A stretch of DNA of 64,000 bases from Nitrosomonas nitrosa (GTDB lineage Bacteria > Pseudomonadota > Gammaproteobacteria > Burkholderiales > Nitrosomonadaceae): positions 61,869-125,868 of the forward strand of contig NZ_QAOO01000011.1 of the NCBI RefSeq assembly GCF_003051105.1. Direction: 5' to 3'. Under the pieces are notes generated by a model that saw only the letters and a program-made list of their open reading frames with translations, was not told where the DNA came from and did not search any database. The translations under genes and the position numbers were made by a program. The first letter of the stretch is position 1; each line of letters begins with the position of its first letter. Shown piece after piece: positions 44,601 to 56,278 of the stretch.

Positions 44601-45976
44601 CCGTGCAAGAGGCAGCACAGGCGCTGCAAGCTGATTGGTATGGTGACAATGTTGTATTCACGAGTGTGAGTACGGATAGTCGAACCGTTCAGCCCGGTGA
44701 TCTCTTTGTGGCACTATCCGGTGAGCGCTTCGATGGTCATCAATTTATTATCAGTGCGCGAGACCAGGGCGCAGTGGCTGCTATGGTCGATAAAAAGACC
44801 GATCGCACGCTGTCTTTGCCAGAATTTGGTTGGTTGAGTGTGCAAGATACCCGATTGGGCTTGGGTCAACTCTCATCTTTCTGGCGAACACGCTTTTCTT
44901 TGCCGCTTGTAGCCGTTACCGGGAGCAACGGTAAAACGACCGTCAAGGAAATGATTGCCTCGATTTTCAGCGAGGCAGTCAAAAAAAAGATTAAGGAAAA
45001 AAATTCTGCTTCCGGCAGTGTACTGGCCACCCTGGGTAACCTTAATAATGATATCGGCGTACCTCTGATGTTACTGAGGTTGCGTGACTACCATAGATAT
45101 GCCGTAATCGAAATGGGTATGAATCATCTGGGGGAGATCGCTTATTTGACACAACTAGCCAAACCCACCGTCGCAGTGATTACAAATGCAGGTGCGGCTC
45201 ATATCGAGGGGTTAGGATCGGTTGAAGCGGTTGCTCAGGCCAAAGGCGAAATTTTTAATGGTTTGACTAACGACGGCATAGCCATCATCAATGCAGATGA
45301 TCGCTATGCTTTTTTATGGCGGAAGCTTGCTGGAAAAAGACGCGTTATCGACTTCGGCATAGATCAACCCGCACAAATCACCGCCCAGCCTTGGTCTGGG
45401 GATGGCAAGACCGCATGGCAGATGAATTTCCCGGGTGATAGCGTGACGTTTCATTTACAAGTTCCTGGTCGGCATAATATTTGCAATGCGCTTGCCGCAG
45501 CGGCAGCGGCATTCGCCGTCGGCATTGATCAGCATACGATTGTGGCAGGATTGACAGCATTTGCTGGTGTGCAGGGCCGTATGCAAAAAAAACGGGGTTT
45601 ACACAATGCAATCTTGATCGATGACACCTATAATGCCAACCCCGAATCGATGAGGGCTGCACTTGCCGTATTGGCAGATACCCCAGGGAAAAGGATACTG
45701 GTGTTAGGTGATATGGGTGAATTGGGTCCCGATGCCGCCGAGTTTCACCATCAAATAGGTGTGGAAGCAAGTCATGTGGGAATAGAAAAGTTGTTTACAT
45801 TAGGGGATTTGAGCGAACATGCCGCAAAGGGTTTCGGTAAAGGTGCCCAGCATTTTACCAGTATCGAGGCACTGTTGGCAGCAGCCGAGAAGTCGTTGGA
45901 TATCGGTGTCACTATGCTGGTAAAGGGTTCGCGCTTCATGCAGATGGAACGTGTAATAAAACGGTTAGAGCGTTGA
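44594..45976 (+). CDS. murF: UDP-MurNAc-tripeptide:D-Ala-D-Ala ligase
   Basis: 460 residues with the ATP site [10 protein letters not shown] (near residue 110), EMGMNHLGEI and the DDTYNANPESM block typical of MurF. It completes the UDP-MurNAc-pentapeptide in the cytosol. A Lys-rich insertion after the P-loop (AVKKKIKEKNSASG) is slightly unusual. The start overlaps murE by 7 nt. mraY follows after an 83-nt gap, the longest inside the first half of the cluster. Confidence 0.95.
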   Translation: MLTVQEAAQALQADWYGDNVVFTSVSTDSRTVQPGDLFVALSGERFDGHQFIISARDQGAVAAMVDKKTDRTLSLPEFGWLSVQDTRLGLGQLSSFWRTRFSLPLVAVTGSNGKTTVKEMIASIFSEAVKKKIKEKNSASGSVLATLGNLNNDIGVPLMLLRLRDYHRYAVIEMGMNHLGEIAYLTQLAKPTVAVITNAGAAHIEGLGSVEAVAQAKGEIFNGLTNDGIAIINADDRYAFLWRKLAGKRRVIDFGIDQPAQITAQPWSGDGKTAWQMNFPGDSVTFHLQVPGRHNICNALAAAAAAFAVGIDQHTIVAGLTAFAGVQGRMQKKRGLHNAILIDDTYNANPESMRAALAVLADTPGKRILVLGDMGELGPDAAEFHHQIGVEASHVGIEKLFTLGDLSEHAAKGFGKGAQHFTSIEALLAAAEKSLDIGVTMLVKGSRFMQMERVIKRLER

Positions 45977-46059
45977 GGTGCTATGGCTTCTTATTGACAA
46001 ATAAGTAATGGCAGAAAGTCACTGCAATATTGGCAACCTGTATTGTTCTTAGGATAAGT

Positions 46060-47145
46060 ATGCTACTAATAATTACCCAATGGATTGCACAGGATATTCG
46101 TGCATTTAATGTTTTTAGTTATATTACGCTCCGCACGATGCTGGCTGCACTCACTGCGTTGGTGATTTCATTTATCGTCGGACCCCTGATGATACGTAAA
46201 TTAACGGCGTATAAGATTGGTCAATCAGTGCGGGATGACGGCCCGCAAACCCATCTGGTCAAGGCAGGTACACCCACCATGGGAGGGGCGTTGATACTCG
46301 TCTCGATCGTCATTACCACGCTGTTATGGGCGGATCTCGATAATCGGTATATCTGGACAGTTTTATTGACGACTTTGGGGTTTGGCCTCATTGGTTGGGT
46401 AGACGATTATCGCAAAGTTGTTCACCGTAATTCCAAGGGTCTTTCCGCGTCTGTCAAATTTTTCTGGCAATCTGTCATTGCATGTTGTGTGGCATGGTAT
46501 CTCGTCTCAACAGCGGAACTTCCGGAACAAACCAATATGATCGTCCCTTTCTTCAAAGAAGTCGCGATCCCATTAGGTGTTTTTGGTTTCGTGGTGCTGA
46601 CCTATCTGGTCATCGTGGGCACAAGCAATGCAGTCAATTTGACAGATGGCTTGGATGGCCTCGCTATCATGCCGACAGTCATGATCAGTGGTGCGTTAGC
46701 TATTTTTGCCTATGTGGCAGGCCATGTCGTCTTCGCGAAATACTTGGGTATCCCTTATATCCCGGATGCTGGCGAGCTGGCTGTTTTTTGCGGCGCGTTG
46801 GCGGGTGCCGGCTTGGCATTTCTATGGTTTAACACGTATCCGGCAGAAGTTTTTATGGGTGATGTGGGCGCACTTGCCCTGGGGGCGGCACTCGGTGTGA
46901 TTACAGTGATCGTTCGCCAGGAAATTGTATTGGTCATCATGGGGGGAGTATTTGTAATGGAAGCACTGTCAGTGATGCTGCAAGTGGCTTCGTTTAAGCT
47001 GTTTGGTAAACGTATTTTTCGCATGGCGCCGCTGCATCATCATTTTGAGCTGAAGGGCTGGCAAGAAAACCAGGTGGTCGTCAGGTTCTGGATTCTGACG
47101 ATCATTTTAGTATTGGTGGGATTATCAACGTTGAAGCTAAGATGA
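46060..47145 (+). CDS. mraY: Phospho-MurNAc-pentapeptide translocase MraY
   Basis: 361 residues from the ATG with AGGA 6 nt upstream; an upstream in-frame start at 46030 lacks such a site. About ten membrane helices. Catalytic Asp pair and signature in GWVDDYRK and [14 protein letters not shown], plus [11 protein letters not shown] and the C-terminal [13 protein letters not shown]. It makes lipid I on the inner membrane. Overlaps murD as ATGA. Confidence 0.96.
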   Translation: MLLIITQWIAQDIRAFNVFSYITLRTMLAALTALVISFIVGPLMIRKLTAYKIGQSVRDDGPQTHLVKAGTPTMGGALILVSIVITTLLWADLDNRYIWTVLLTTLGFGLIGWVDDYRKVVHRNSKGLSASVKFFWQSVIACCVAWYLVSTAELPEQTNMIVPFFKEVAIPLGVFGFVVLTYLVIVGTSNAVNLTDGLDGLAIMPTVMISGALAIFAYVAGHVVFAKYLGIPYIPDAGELAVFCGALAGAGLAFLWFNTYPAEVFMGDVGALALGAALGVITVIVRQEIVLVIMGGVFVMEALSVMLQVASFKLFGKRIFRMAPLHHHFELKGWQENQVVVRFWILTIILVLVGLSTLKLR

Positions 47146-48551
47146 ATTGGCACGGTAAAAAATGGCTCGTACTGGGAATGGGAGAAACTGGTCTATCCAT
47201 GGTGAGGTGGTTGACCCGGCAGGGTGCGGAGGTATGCGTGGCTGATAATCGTGTCGCGCCCCCCAATTTGCCTATTTTGGAACAAATGATACCTGCTGAA
47301 AAAATATATTGTGGCCCATTTAATGCGGCGGCATTTGATGATGCTGACGCAATTGCGATTAGCCCAGGGGTGCCGCTCGCTGAGCCGCTGGTACAAGACG
47401 CCATAAGACGAGGCGTGCCTGTGGTGGGCGATGTTGAGTTGTTTGCCTGGGCGCTCGATCAAGCCGAACAACCCCGTCCTAAAATATTGGCCATAACGGG
47501 TTCGAATGGCAAAACGACAGTTACGACGATGGTGGGTGAAATGGTCAAAAATGCCGGCTGCGACGTGGAAGTTGCCGGCAATATAGGCCCCGCGGTATTG
47601 GAGGCGCTGATGCGTCGTATGGATTGGGGGAAACTCCCTCAATACTGGGTGTTGGAGCTTTCGAGTTTTCAATTGGAAACGACACGACACCTTGCAGCCG
47701 ATGCAGCAGCAGTGCTTAATTTAAGCGAAGATCACTTTGATCGCTACACCAGCATGCATGATTATGCGGCGGCCAAAGCCCGGTTATTCATCAGTGATAG
47801 AGAAAGTGTGCAAATTCTGAATAGGGATGACGCAGCAATACGCGCCATGGCGTTGCCTGGCAGAAAGCAATTGACTTTTGGTTTGGGGGAACCACTTTCT
47901 GATAGGGATTTTGGCTTACAGCGGAATGGCATCGATATTTGGCTTGCACAGGGCAAGATCAACTTACTCAAAACCAGTGAAATATTGGTGCCAGGCATGC
48001 ACAATATTGCCAATGCATTGGCCGCGATGGCGTTGTGCCGGGCGGTGGCCCTACCTTATGAACCTTTGTTGCAGGCCTTGCGCGAGTTCAAGGGGTTGCC
48101 ACACCGCATGCAAAAAATTGCCGTGATCAATGATGTTACCTTTTATGATGATTCTAAAAGTACTAACGTGGGATCAGCGATTGCAGCATTGAACGGCATG
48201 CAGAAAAACGTTGTGCTGATTGCCGGCGGAGATGGCAAGGGTCAGGATTTTTCTCCATTGAAGCCAGCCGTTGCTAGCTGCGCACGCGCTGTCGTACTAC
48301 TTGGCCGGGATGCTCATAAGATCGCCGAGGCCATCCAGGATAGCCAAGTCCCTCTCCATTATGTAGCAACGATGGAAGAAGCCGTGCGGCTCAGTTTTTT
48401 ATTGGCGCATCCGGGTGATGCAGTGATGCTATCACCTGCGTGTGCGAGTCTAGATATGTTCAAAAATTACATTCATCGGGCGGAGGTATTCACGCACGCC
48501 GTCAAAGAAATTGAACAAAAATTTGTTCATTCTGATCGGGAGAGCCACTGA
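47142..48551 (+). CDS. murD: UDP-MurNAc-L-Ala:D-glutamate ligase
   Basis: 469 residues. N-terminal nucleotide fold [18 protein letters not shown] site GSNGKTTVT (near residue 120), central [13 protein letters not shown] and the C-terminal [11 protein letters not shown] and [15 protein letters not shown] motifs. It adds D-Glu in the cytosol. Coupled to mraY by ATGA and 3 nt from ftsW. Confidence 0.96.
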   Translation: MNWHGKKWLVLGMGETGLSMVRWLTRQGAEVCVADNRVAPPNLPILEQMIPAEKIYCGPFNAAAFDDADAIAISPGVPLAEPLVQDAIRRGVPVVGDVELFAWALDQAEQPRPKILAITGSNGKTTVTTMVGEMVKNAGCDVEVAGNIGPAVLEALMRRMDWGKLPQYWVLELSSFQLETTRHLAADAAAVLNLSEDHFDRYTSMHDYAAAKARLFISDRESVQILNRDDAAIRAMALPGRKQLTFGLGEPLSDRDFGLQRNGIDIWLAQGKINLLKTSEILVPGMHNIANALAAMALCRAVALPYEPLLQALREFKGLPHRMQKIAVINDVTFYDDSKSTNVGSAIAALNGMQKNVVLIAGGDGKGQDFSPLKPAVASCARAVVLLGRDAHKIAEAIQDSQVPLHYVATMEEAVRLSFLLAHPGDAVMLSPACASLDMFKNYIHRAEVFTHAVKEIEQKFVHSDRESH

Positions 48552-48554
48552 GCC

Positions 48555-49715
48555 ATGATTGTTTTGCCTGATATCGATCGTGAAAAACTGTCGGCAGATT
48601 TCGATTTTTATTTAATCTGGTCGACATTGCTCTTGATGGGTCTTGGGTTGGTGATGGTCTATTCCGCGTCAATCGCGATTGCTGAGTCAGAATATGGTGA
48701 AAGTGGCTCCTATTATTATTTGATCCGGCACAGTATTTATTTGTTCATAGGATTGTCGACTGGGTTTCTAGCCTTCCATTTTCCGATGCGCGCGTGGCGT
48801 ACCTACTGCCCTCATTTGATCCTGATCGGAATCGTATTGCTGGTTCTAGTGCTGCTTCCTGGAATTGGCCGGGAAATCAACGGAAGCCAACGCTGGATAT
48901 CGCTGGGTATCGTCAATTTTCAACCATCCGAGCTGATGAAATTGTTGATGGTGATCTATACAGCGGATTATGTCGTGCGTAAAACGGCTTACCTGGATAG
49001 TTGGCACAAAGGGGTTTTGCCCATCTTAGTCATGATTTCACTGGTCGGTTTTCTATTATTACGAGAGCCCGATTATGGTGCATTCGTGGTGGTAACGGCG
49101 ATTGCGATTGCGATCATGTTTATGGGCGGTATGAGCTTGAAGCTATTTGTCTGGGTGGCGAGTTTGTTGATTGTCAGCTTAAGTTTATTAATCATGACAG
49201 TCGGTTATCGAAGCAGCCGGATCGATGGTTTTCTGGATCCTTGGGCGGATCCTTATGGCAAAGGGTATCAGTTGAGTCACGCGTTGATCGCATTTGGGCG
49301 GGGTGAATGGTTAGGAGTAGGGTTAGGCGGCAGTGTGGAAAAGTTATTTTATTTGCCCGAAGCACATACTGATTTCATGTTTTCCGTCCTTGCCGAAGAG
49401 CTTGGCTTTGTCGGTGTGGCGGCGGTTATGGCGATGTTTGCCTGTATCGTGATACGTGCTTTTATTATCGGCCGTGTCGCCGCCATGCTGGAAAATTACT
49501 TCTCGGCTCTGGTGGCGCAGGGTATTGGTGTTTGGCTGGGATTTCAGGCATTCATCAATATGGGAGTGAATATGGGGATTTTGCCGACCAAAGGGCTGAC
49601 TCTGCCGCTGATGAGCTTTGGCGGCAGCAGTATTGTTGTCACGTGTATCGCGTTAGCCGTGTTATTGCGAGTCGATTGGGAGAATCGGCAAAAAATAAAG
49701 GGGTTGAGCGTGTGA
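48555..49715 (+). CDS. ftsW: Septal peptidoglycan polymerase FtsW
   Basis: 386 residues of the SEDS family with about ten membrane helices. [16 protein letters not shown], the catalytic Asp region [12 protein letters not shown], and [19 protein letters not shown] and [25 protein letters not shown] near the end are family marks. It polymerises glycan strands at the septum with FtsI. It lies 3 nt after murD; murG starts 24 nt later. Confidence 0.95.
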   Translation: MIVLPDIDREKLSADFDFYLIWSTLLLMGLGLVMVYSASIAIAESEYGESGSYYYLIRHSIYLFIGLSTGFLAFHFPMRAWRTYCPHLILIGIVLLVLVLLPGIGREINGSQRWISLGIVNFQPSELMKLLMVIYTADYVVRKTAYLDSWHKGVLPILVMISLVGFLLLREPDYGAFVVVTAIAIAIMFMGGMSLKLFVWVASLLIVSLSLLIMTVGYRSSRIDGFLDPWADPYGKGYQLSHALIAFGRGEWLGVGLGGSVEKLFYLPEAHTDFMFSVLAEELGFVGVAAVMAMFACIVIRAFIIGRVAAMLENYFSALVAQGIGVWLGFQAFINMGVNMGILPTKGLTLPLMSFGGSSIVVTCIALAVLLRVDWENRQKIKGLSV

Positions 49716-49739
49716 TGAAAACGGATCGAGCGAGCTAAA

Positions 49740-50822
49740 ATGGCGCGAACAATCATGATCATGGCGGGGGGTACCGGGGGGCACGTTTTTCCAGGACTGG
49801 CGGTGGCAGCTTATATGAAGTCGCTGGATTGGGAAATCATATGGCTCGGTACGCTAAGCGGTATGGAAGCTGAGCTGGTGCGCCAGTATGGGTATCGCTT
49901 GGAACTCATCGGATTCACGGGGGTGCGTGGCAAGAAAGCGATCGACTGGTTGTGGTTGCCGTGGCGATTATTGTTGGCTTTTTGGCAAAGCGCTCGCATC
50001 ATCCGGCGCACGAAACCTGACGTGGTCTTGGGGATGGGGGGCTATCCGGCATTTCCTGGCGGAATCATGGCCTCGCTATTGAATAAGCCGCTTTTAATCC
50101 ATGAACAGAATGCCATTCCGGGACTCGCCAACAAAATCCTGGCAAGTATTGCGGATAGAACATTGCTCGGTTTTCCTGGTGCTCTCGAAGGTCCAACCAG
50201 CAGGATACAAGTGACAGGTAACCCCGTGCGGGAAGATATTGCACGGTTGCCCACGCCCGAAACGCGATTCGCGGGCCGTGCCGGGAGGCTCAAGATACTG
50301 GTGATCGGCGGCAGTCTGGGCGCGCATATACTGAATACGACGCTACCTAAAGTACTCAAACTCATTCCGGAGAATGATCGTCCGTGGGTGACGCATCAAG
50401 CCGGAAAGACGCATTTGGATGAGCTGAGAAGGTGTTACGACGAGGCAGGCGTGGCAGGTAATCTAGTCGCCTTTATCGATGATATAGCAGCCAGTTATGC
50501 CGAGTGTGATTTGGTGATTTGTCGTGCAGGTGCACTGACCATAGCCGAGCTGGCCGCTGTAGGAATCGCAAGTGTGCTTATTCCTTATCCGTTTGCCGTC
50601 GACGATCATCAAACCGCTAATGCGCGTTATCTGAGTGAGCAGCAGGCTGCTTGGTTATTACCGCAAGATAAATTGAGTGCTGAAGGACTGGCAGACTTGA
50701 TCAAAGGGCTAACGCGTGAACGATTGCTGGAAATGGCCATACGTGCACGAAGTCTAGCCAAATCGGATGCGACGCAATCAGTCGCAGAGGCTTGCATAAA
50801 AATAGGAAAATCCGAGAGATGA
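49740..50822 (+). CDS. murG: UDP-GlcNAc:lipid I transferase MurG
   Basis: 360 residues with the donor-binding [14 protein letters not shown] (10-23), [22 protein letters not shown] and the C-terminal [24 protein letters not shown]. It forms lipid II on the inner face of the membrane. The stop overlaps the murC start as ATGA. Confidence 0.96.
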   Translation: MARTIMIMAGGTGGHVFPGLAVAAYMKSLDWEIIWLGTLSGMEAELVRQYGYRLELIGFTGVRGKKAIDWLWLPWRLLLAFWQSARIIRRTKPDVVLGMGGYPAFPGGIMASLLNKPLLIHEQNAIPGLANKILASIADRTLLGFPGALEGPTSRIQVTGNPVREDIARLPTPETRFAGRAGRLKILVIGGSLGAHILNTTLPKVLKLIPENDRPWVTHQAGKTHLDELRRCYDEAGVAGNLVAFIDDIAASYAECDLVICRAGALTIAELAAVGIASVLIPYPFAVDDHQTANARYLSEQQAAWLLPQDKLSAEGLADLIKGLTRERLLEMAIRARSLAKSDATQSVAEACIKIGKSER

Positions 50823-52234
50823 AACACAAGGTCAGGCATGTACATTTTGTTGGCATTGGTGGTTCCGGCATGGGCGGGATTGCTGAAGTGATGATCAACC
50901 AAGGATTTAAAGTCAGCGGCTCCGATCTGGCCTATAACCTCACGATCGAACGTCTGCTGCAACTCGGCGCTGCCATTCAAATCGGGCATACCAAAGAAAA
51001 CATCGCTTCAGCGGATGTCGTGGTGACTTCCACCGCGGTAAAGCCGGATAACCCCGAAGTTGCCGCAGCGCGTGAACGACGAATACCTGTGGTGCCCCGC
51101 GCCATTATGCTGGCAGAATTGTTGCGTTTACGTCACGGGATAGCGGTGGCAGGGACGCATGGCAAAACGACGACAACGAGTCTGATTGCCAGTATTCTCG
51201 CAGAAGCGGGACTGGATCCAACTTTCGTGATCGGCGGAAAACTCGAGGCGGCAGGGAGTCATGCCAAGCTTGGCAGTGGAGAATTCATCGTCGTCGAAGC
51301 GGATGAATCGGACGCCTCTTTTCTCTATCTGCAACCGATTCTGGCAGTGGTTACCAATATCGATGCGGATCATATGACGACTTATGGTCATGATTTCAAC
51401 AAGCTCAAACAGACTTTTATCGAATTTATCGAACATTTGCCTTTCTATGGTATGGCCGTTTTATGCATAGATGACAAGAATGTATGTGAAATCGCCTCCG
51501 GTATCACCAAACCTGTAACCACCTATGGTCTGACAGCACAAGCGCAAATCAGCGCAACCGATATTCGCCATGATAGCGGGAGAATGCATTTCAAGGCGCG
51601 TGTTGGTGTAAACGGTTCAGCACGCCAGTTTGGAGTCACGCTTAATCTGCCAGGATTGCACAATGTGCAGAATGCGCTTGCAGCGATTGCCGTGTGTAAT
51701 GAAATCGGCGTGCCTGATACCGCTATCATTCAAGCGATGGCATCATTCAGAGGGGTTGAACGCCGTTTTCAACGCTACGGTGAAGTCAAGTCTGGACAAA
51801 ACCGGTTTACTTTGATTGATGATTATGGACATCATCCGGCCGAAATTGCCGCTACCATGGCGGCGGCACGAGGCGCCTTCCCTGGCCGCCGCTTGGTATT
51901 GGTTTTCCAGCCCCACCGCTATACGCGTACCCGCGATGTTTTCGAGGATTTTGTCAGTGTGCTGTCCAGTGCGGATATGTTGTTGCTGACCGAAGTGTAT
52001 GCTGCAGGAGAAGAGCCTATCGTAGCTGCCGATAGCAAGTCATTGGCACGCGCGATCAGGGTGCTCGGAAAATTGGAACCTATCTACGTAGAGGAAGTGG
52101 AGGCGTTACCTGCCGCTATCCAGAGTATCGTGATGGACGGCGATGTTGTGCTGGTGATGGGTGCTGGTTCGATAGGCAAAGTGGCTGCCCAGCTATCGCA
52201 AATGACAAAAAAATTAGCTGTGATGGGTAGATGA
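50819..52234 (+). CDS. murC: UDP-MurNAc:L-alanine ligase
   Basis: 471 residues from the ATG overlapping the murG stop; a longer frame from 50792 is rejected. [20 protein letters not shown] begins the Rossmann domain. The ATP site is [11 protein letters not shown] (about 110-120), with [11 protein letters not shown] and the C-terminal [12 protein letters not shown] and [10 protein letters not shown]. It adds the first stem residue. murB follows after 4 nt. Confidence 0.96.
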   Translation: MKHKVRHVHFVGIGGSGMGGIAEVMINQGFKVSGSDLAYNLTIERLLQLGAAIQIGHTKENIASADVVVTSTAVKPDNPEVAAARERRIPVVPRAIMLAELLRLRHGIAVAGTHGKTTTTSLIASILAEAGLDPTFVIGGKLEAAGSHAKLGSGEFIVVEADESDASFLYLQPILAVVTNIDADHMTTYGHDFNKLKQTFIEFIEHLPFYGMAVLCIDDKNVCEIASGITKPVTTYGLTAQAQISATDIRHDSGRMHFKARVGVNGSARQFGVTLNLPGLHNVQNALAAIAVCNEIGVPDTAIIQAMASFRGVERRFQRYGEVKSGQNRFTLIDDYGHHPAEIAATMAAARGAFPGRRLVLVFQPHRYTRTRDVFEDFVSVLSSADMLLLTEVYAAGEEPIVAADSKSLARAIRVLGKLEPIYVEEVEALPAAIQSIVMDGDVVLVMGAGSIGKVAAQLSQMTKKLAVMGR

Positions 52235-52238
52235 GATC

Positions 52239-53270
52239 ATGAATAAGCTCGCATTGAGGCAACTAGAGGCAAATCAATCGGTAGCGAGTCATCATGTGAG
52301 CGCGATGTATATTTCAGATAAGGAATGTTCGCTTGGGACGGATGCGGCGCTGTTAAGAGGCGAATGGCGGCTACGGGAATCGATGCGTAAGCATATTTCA
52401 TGGCGTACCGGAGGGATCGCGGATAATTTTTATTTGCCTGCAGATTTGCAAGATTTTGCTCAGTTTCTATGCCATTGCCCCAATGACCTGCCTGTTCACA
52501 TTATCGGGTTGGGGAGCAACCTGCTGGTACGTGATGGGGGGATACGCGGTGCGGTCGTCGTGTTGCATGCACGACTGAATGATTTGATCCTGGTTGAACG
52601 GCAGGGAATGAGAAGCGTGATTTATGCGGGTGCGGGTCTGCCTTGTGCCAAAGTGGCACGTTTTGCTGCGCTGCACGGCCTGACGGGCGCTGAGTTTCTG
52701 GCTGGGATTCCCGGTACAGTAGGCGGCGCTTTGGCAATGAATGCGGGATGCTATGGCGCGGAGACCTGGGAGATTGTTGAGAAGGTCAGCAGCATTGATC
52801 GAGCGGGTGGGTTACACGAGCGCGACCCCGATATGTACCAAATCGGCTATCGACATGTTGCCTTGCAACCGTCGCCCGGCAGCCCAAACAGAGAAGAATG
52901 GTTTGTCGGAGGATGGTTCAAATTAAAACAGGGTGATCAAACGACGTCTCGACAAAAAATCAAAGCGCTGTTGACAGCCCGGATTCATAGTCAACCCCTG
53001 AATTTTCCCAATGCGGGCTCCGTGTTCCGAAACCCACCTGGGGACTATGCTGCTCGATTGATCGAAGCATCCGGGCTTAAGGGCTTCAGTGTGGGAGGCG
53101 CCATGGTTTCCACCAAACACGCGAATTTCATCATAAACAAGGGCGATGCGATGGCATCTGATATCGAAGCGGTTATTGCCGAAGTGCGTAATACCGTGAA
53201 AGAACGAACGGGTATCGAATTGATACAGGAAGTGCGCATCATTGGTGATGCGATCGGGAGTAATCGATGA
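52239..53270 (+). CDS. murB: UDP-N-acetylenolpyruvoylglucosamine reductase
   Basis: 343 residues. FAD-binding [19 protein letters not shown] and [19 protein letters not shown], the [18 protein letters not shown] loop, and the catalytic Ser in AGSVFRNP with [17 protein letters not shown]. About 45 residues precede the usual MurB start region, longer than in many type II enzymes; the true start could lie downstream, but no better ribosome-binding site was seen. Overlaps ddl by 4 nt. Confidence 0.94.
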   Translation: MNKLALRQLEANQSVASHHVSAMYISDKECSLGTDAALLRGEWRLRESMRKHISWRTGGIADNFYLPADLQDFAQFLCHCPNDLPVHIIGLGSNLLVRDGGIRGAVVVLHARLNDLILVERQGMRSVIYAGAGLPCAKVARFAALHGLTGAEFLAGIPGTVGGALAMNAGCYGAETWEIVEKVSSIDRAGGLHERDPDMYQIGYRHVALQPSPGSPNREEWFVGGWFKLKQGDQTTSRQKIKALLTARIHSQPLNFPNAGSVFRNPPGDYAARLIEASGLKGFSVGGAMVSTKHANFIINKGDAMASDIEAVIAEVRNTVKERTGIELIQEVRIIGDAIGSNR

Positions 53271-54187
53271 TGGTTATGCCAAACTTTGGAAAAGTAGCCG
53301 TTTTGCTGGGTGGGCGTTCGGCAGAGCGGACGATATCCCTCAAAAGCGGCCAGGCGGTTCTTGACGCGCTGTTGCGTAAGGGTGTGGATGCACATCCTTT
53401 TGATCCTGCTCAGCTTCCGATGGAGGCATTGCTGCAGCAAGGTTTTGCACGTGCATTTATCGCATTGCATGGGCGCTTTGGCGAGGATGGTTCTGTCCAG
53501 GGTGCATTGGATTTGATGGGAATGCCCTACACTGGGAGCGGTATCCTAGCCAGTGCGCTGGCGATGGATAAATGGCGTACCAAGCTGATTTGGCAGGCTG
53601 TAGGGATAAATACCCCGCGTTTCACTGTGATGGATGCTCAGAGCGATTTTGAGCAAATTGCGGATGAACTCGGCCTGCCCTTGATCGTCAAGCCTGCACG
53701 CGAGGGATCGACCATCGGGCTTAGCAAGGTTGCAACGAAAGCGGATTTGGTAAAGGCTTATCAACTGGCTGCACAGCACGATGCTATTGTGCTAGCGGAA
53801 CAGTTTATCGAAGGCAGAGAGCTGACCGCCGCCATTCTGGGTGATACACCCTTACCGTTGGTGCGCATAGAGGTTGCCGGGGAGTTGTACGATTATCACG
53901 CCAAGTACCAGGCAAATGACACGCGTTACTATTGTCCCAGCGGCGTAGCCGAAGGATTGAGTCAACAAATACAAACGCAAGCATTACAAGCGCATAGGAT
54001 ATTGGGGTGCGAGGGGTGGAGCAGAATAGATCTTATTCTCGATAAAAACGATCAGCCATTCTTCCTTGAGGCGAATACCTCGCCGGGTATGACGGATCAT
54101 AGTTTAGTGCCCATGGCGGCAAAAGAAGCCGGTATTTCGTTCGAAGATCTGGTTGTGAAAATTTTAGCGTTGTCCTATGTGGAATAA
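53267..54187 (+). CDS. ddl: D-alanine:D-alanine ligase
   Basis: 306 residues of ATP-grasp fold. [21 protein letters not shown] starts the N-domain, then [38 protein letters not shown] and [18 protein letters not shown] with metal-binding Glu and Asn. It makes the D-Ala-D-Ala used by MurF. Inside the dcw cluster this corresponds to ddlB. Three ATGs lie within the first four codons; the first overlaps the murB stop. Confidence 0.95.
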   Translation: MMVMPNFGKVAVLLGGRSAERTISLKSGQAVLDALLRKGVDAHPFDPAQLPMEALLQQGFARAFIALHGRFGEDGSVQGALDLMGMPYTGSGILASALAMDKWRTKLIWQAVGINTPRFTVMDAQSDFEQIADELGLPLIVKPAREGSTIGLSKVATKADLVKAYQLAAQHDAIVLAEQFIEGRELTAAILGDTPLPLVRIEVAGELYDYHAKYQANDTRYYCPSGVAEGLSQQIQTQALQAHRILGCEGWSRIDLILDKNDQPFFLEANTSPGMTDHSLVPMAAKEAGISFEDLVVKILALSYVE

Positions 54188-54953
54188 CTACCGATTGCTG
54201 AATTTTATTGCCAACATGTTGCTTACCCTAGTGCTATTTGCAGCAATTTATGTCTTCGGATTAAGGGTGATAAAATTACCCCTATTCACATTGAAGGAAA
54301 TGACAGTGGAAGGCATCAGTGCCATACATGGAGAGCACACTAAGTTGCTGCATGTAACGCGCCATGAGGTGGAGAGCATCGTGCAAAGCGAAGTCGAAGG
54401 TAATTTTCTGACAGTCGATTTGGACACTTTACGTGAAGCCTTCAGAGAACTCCCCTGGGTACGCGCGGCGAAGATACAACGGAGCTGGCCATCGGGATTA
54501 AAGGTGAAGCTTGAAGAGCACACCGCAATGGCGTATTGGGGGGATGAAGCGTTAGTCAATGTGCATGGTGAGATTTTTCGCGCGCCCATGGATGAAATAC
54601 TGCCTGTTTTTAGGGGTGCTACAGATGAAAGTGTGGCGGTGATCATTGAGCACTATGTGATTTTTAACAAAATATTGCAGCCGATCCATCAGCGTGTGGC
54701 GGAGATTACATTATCTCCACGACATGCCTGGCTCGTTCGGCTGGAGAATGGCACGTTATTGAAATTAGGTCGTGAGCATATCGAGACCCGGCTGAAACGT
54801 TATGTTTCGGTTTATAGGCAAAGTATCGTTAACCTGAATCAGTCGATTCCGCTGGGCTACGTAGACTTACGGTATCCCAACGGATTTGCTGTTCATATGT
54901 CAGAGGCAATGCCACAGGTTCCGCGTAAGACTGGCAGCGGGAGGAAGTCTTGA
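54177..54953 (+). CDS. ftsQ: Cell division protein FtsQ
   Basis: 258 residues: a short cytoplasmic start, a membrane helix (about 10-29), then a POTRA domain (about 36-115; FTLKEMTVEGISAIHGEH, LPWVRAAKIQRSWPSGLKVKLEE) and the FtsQ beta domain. It links early and late divisome proteins with FtsL and FtsB in the periplasm. It overlaps ddl by 11 nt, and ftsA starts 19 nt after the stop. Confidence 0.93.
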   Translation: MWNNYRLLNFIANMLLTLVLFAAIYVFGLRVIKLPLFTLKEMTVEGISAIHGEHTKLLHVTRHEVESIVQSEVEGNFLTVDLDTLREAFRELPWVRAAKIQRSWPSGLKVKLEEHTAMAYWGDEALVNVHGEIFRAPMDEILPVFRGATDESVAVIIEHYVIFNKILQPIHQRVAEITLSPRHAWLVRLENGTLLKLGREHIETRLKRYVSVYRQSIVNLNQSIPLGYVDLRYPNGFAVHMSEAMPQVPRKTGSGRKS

Positions 54954-54972
54954 AATCAGGGAGGAGAGTTAA

Positions 54973-56211
54973 ATGAGTAAAGCCAAAGAAGGCAGAGACC
55001 TGATCGTTGGTTTGGATATAGGTACTTCAAAGATCGTGGCCATTGTTGCTGAAGTCAAGCCTGAAGGCGGATTTGAAATTGTAGGTTTGGGAAGTCATCC
55101 CTCTCGCGGGTTGAAAAAAGGTGTCGTGGTCAATATCGAAACGACGGTTACCGCGATTCAACGCGCGCTTGAAGAGGTTGAATTGATGGCGGACTGCAAG
55201 ATCAGTGGCGTGTACACCGGTATCGCCGGTAGTCACATACGCGGATTCAATTCGCACGGAATGGTCGCGATCAAGGATAAAGAAGTCACGGCAATGGATG
55301 TGGAGAAAGTGATGGAGACGGCTAAAGCGGTCAATATCCCAGCTGATCAGCAGATCCTGCACATTCTCAATCAGGAGTTTATTGTCGATGGCCAGGAAGA
55401 TGTACGAGAGCCTATCGGCATGAGCGGGATACGGCTCGAAGTGAAGGTGCATATTGTAACCGGTGCAGTATCGGCGGCCCAGAACATCATTAAATGTGTT
55501 CACCGATGTGGCCTGGAAGTGCGTGATTTGATTCTGCAACCTCTAGCCTCAGCGATCGCAGTCTTGTCCGAAGATGAGAAAGATTTGGGTGTGTGCTTGG
55601 TGGATATCGGCGGTGGGACGACGGATATCGCGGTGTTTACCAATGGCGCCATTCGCCATACGGCAGTCATTCCGATTGCGGGCGACCAAATCACCAATGA
55701 TATTGCGATGGCGTTACGTACACCGACCAAGGATGCCGAGGATATCAAGTGCCGATATGGATGCGCATTACGCGCATTAGCTGATGTGCGCGAGGTGGTC
55801 GAAGTGCCCGATGTAGGGAATCGCGGCTCACGCCAGCTATCTAGGCAGACACTCGCAGAAGTGATCGAACCCCGTGTGGAAGAGCTTTATTTATTGATCC
55901 AAGCCGAATTACGGCGCAGTGGTTTTGAGCAACTTCTTTCATCCGGTATTGTGATTACGGGGGGAAGCAGTTCATTGCAGGGAATGGTAGAACTGGGTGA
56001 AGAAATATTTCATATGCCTGTCCGTTTGGGGATACCGCAGTATCAAGGCAGTCTTGAGGAGGTGGTGCGTACCCCCAGATTTTCTACCGGTATTGGTTTA
56101 ATCATGGCAGGGATGGAGCAACAACGGCAACATTATCATAGCCAGTTACAAGGAGGATCGGCCAAGCAGGTGTTAGCGAGAATGAAAAGCTGGTTCCAGA
56201 GAAATTTTTGA
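54973..56211 (+). CDS. ftsA: Cell division protein FtsA
   Basis: 412 residues of the actin fold. VGLDIGTSKIVAIVAEV is the phosphate-1 site, CLVDIGGGTTDIAVF phosphate-2, GIVITGGSSSLQGM the adenosine region, and the C-terminal amphipathic helix VLARMKSWFQRNF binds the membrane. It tethers FtsZ filaments. GGAGAG precedes the ATG. The gap to ftsZ is 67 nt and may hold a promoter, as in E. coli; no clear one was picked. Confidence 0.96.
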   Translation: MSKAKEGRDLIVGLDIGTSKIVAIVAEVKPEGGFEIVGLGSHPSRGLKKGVVVNIETTVTAIQRALEEVELMADCKISGVYTGIAGSHIRGFNSHGMVAIKDKEVTAMDVEKVMETAKAVNIPADQQILHILNQEFIVDGQEDVREPIGMSGIRLEVKVHIVTGAVSAAQNIIKCVHRCGLEVRDLILQPLASAIAVLSEDEKDLGVCLVDIGGGTTDIAVFTNGAIRHTAVIPIAGDQITNDIAMALRTPTKDAEDIKCRYGCALRALADVREVVEVPDVGNRGSRQLSRQTLAEVIEPRVEELYLLIQAELRRSGFEQLLSSGIVITGGSSSLQGMVELGEEIFHMPVRLGIPQYQGSLEEVVRTPRFSTGIGLIMAGMEQQRQHYHSQLQGGSAKQVLARMKSWFQRNF

Positions 56212-56278
56212 CCATCGTGTTGAAAGTATCGCATTAACAAGGAAATTATCTGAATTACTATGCAAAAGGAGAAGCGAC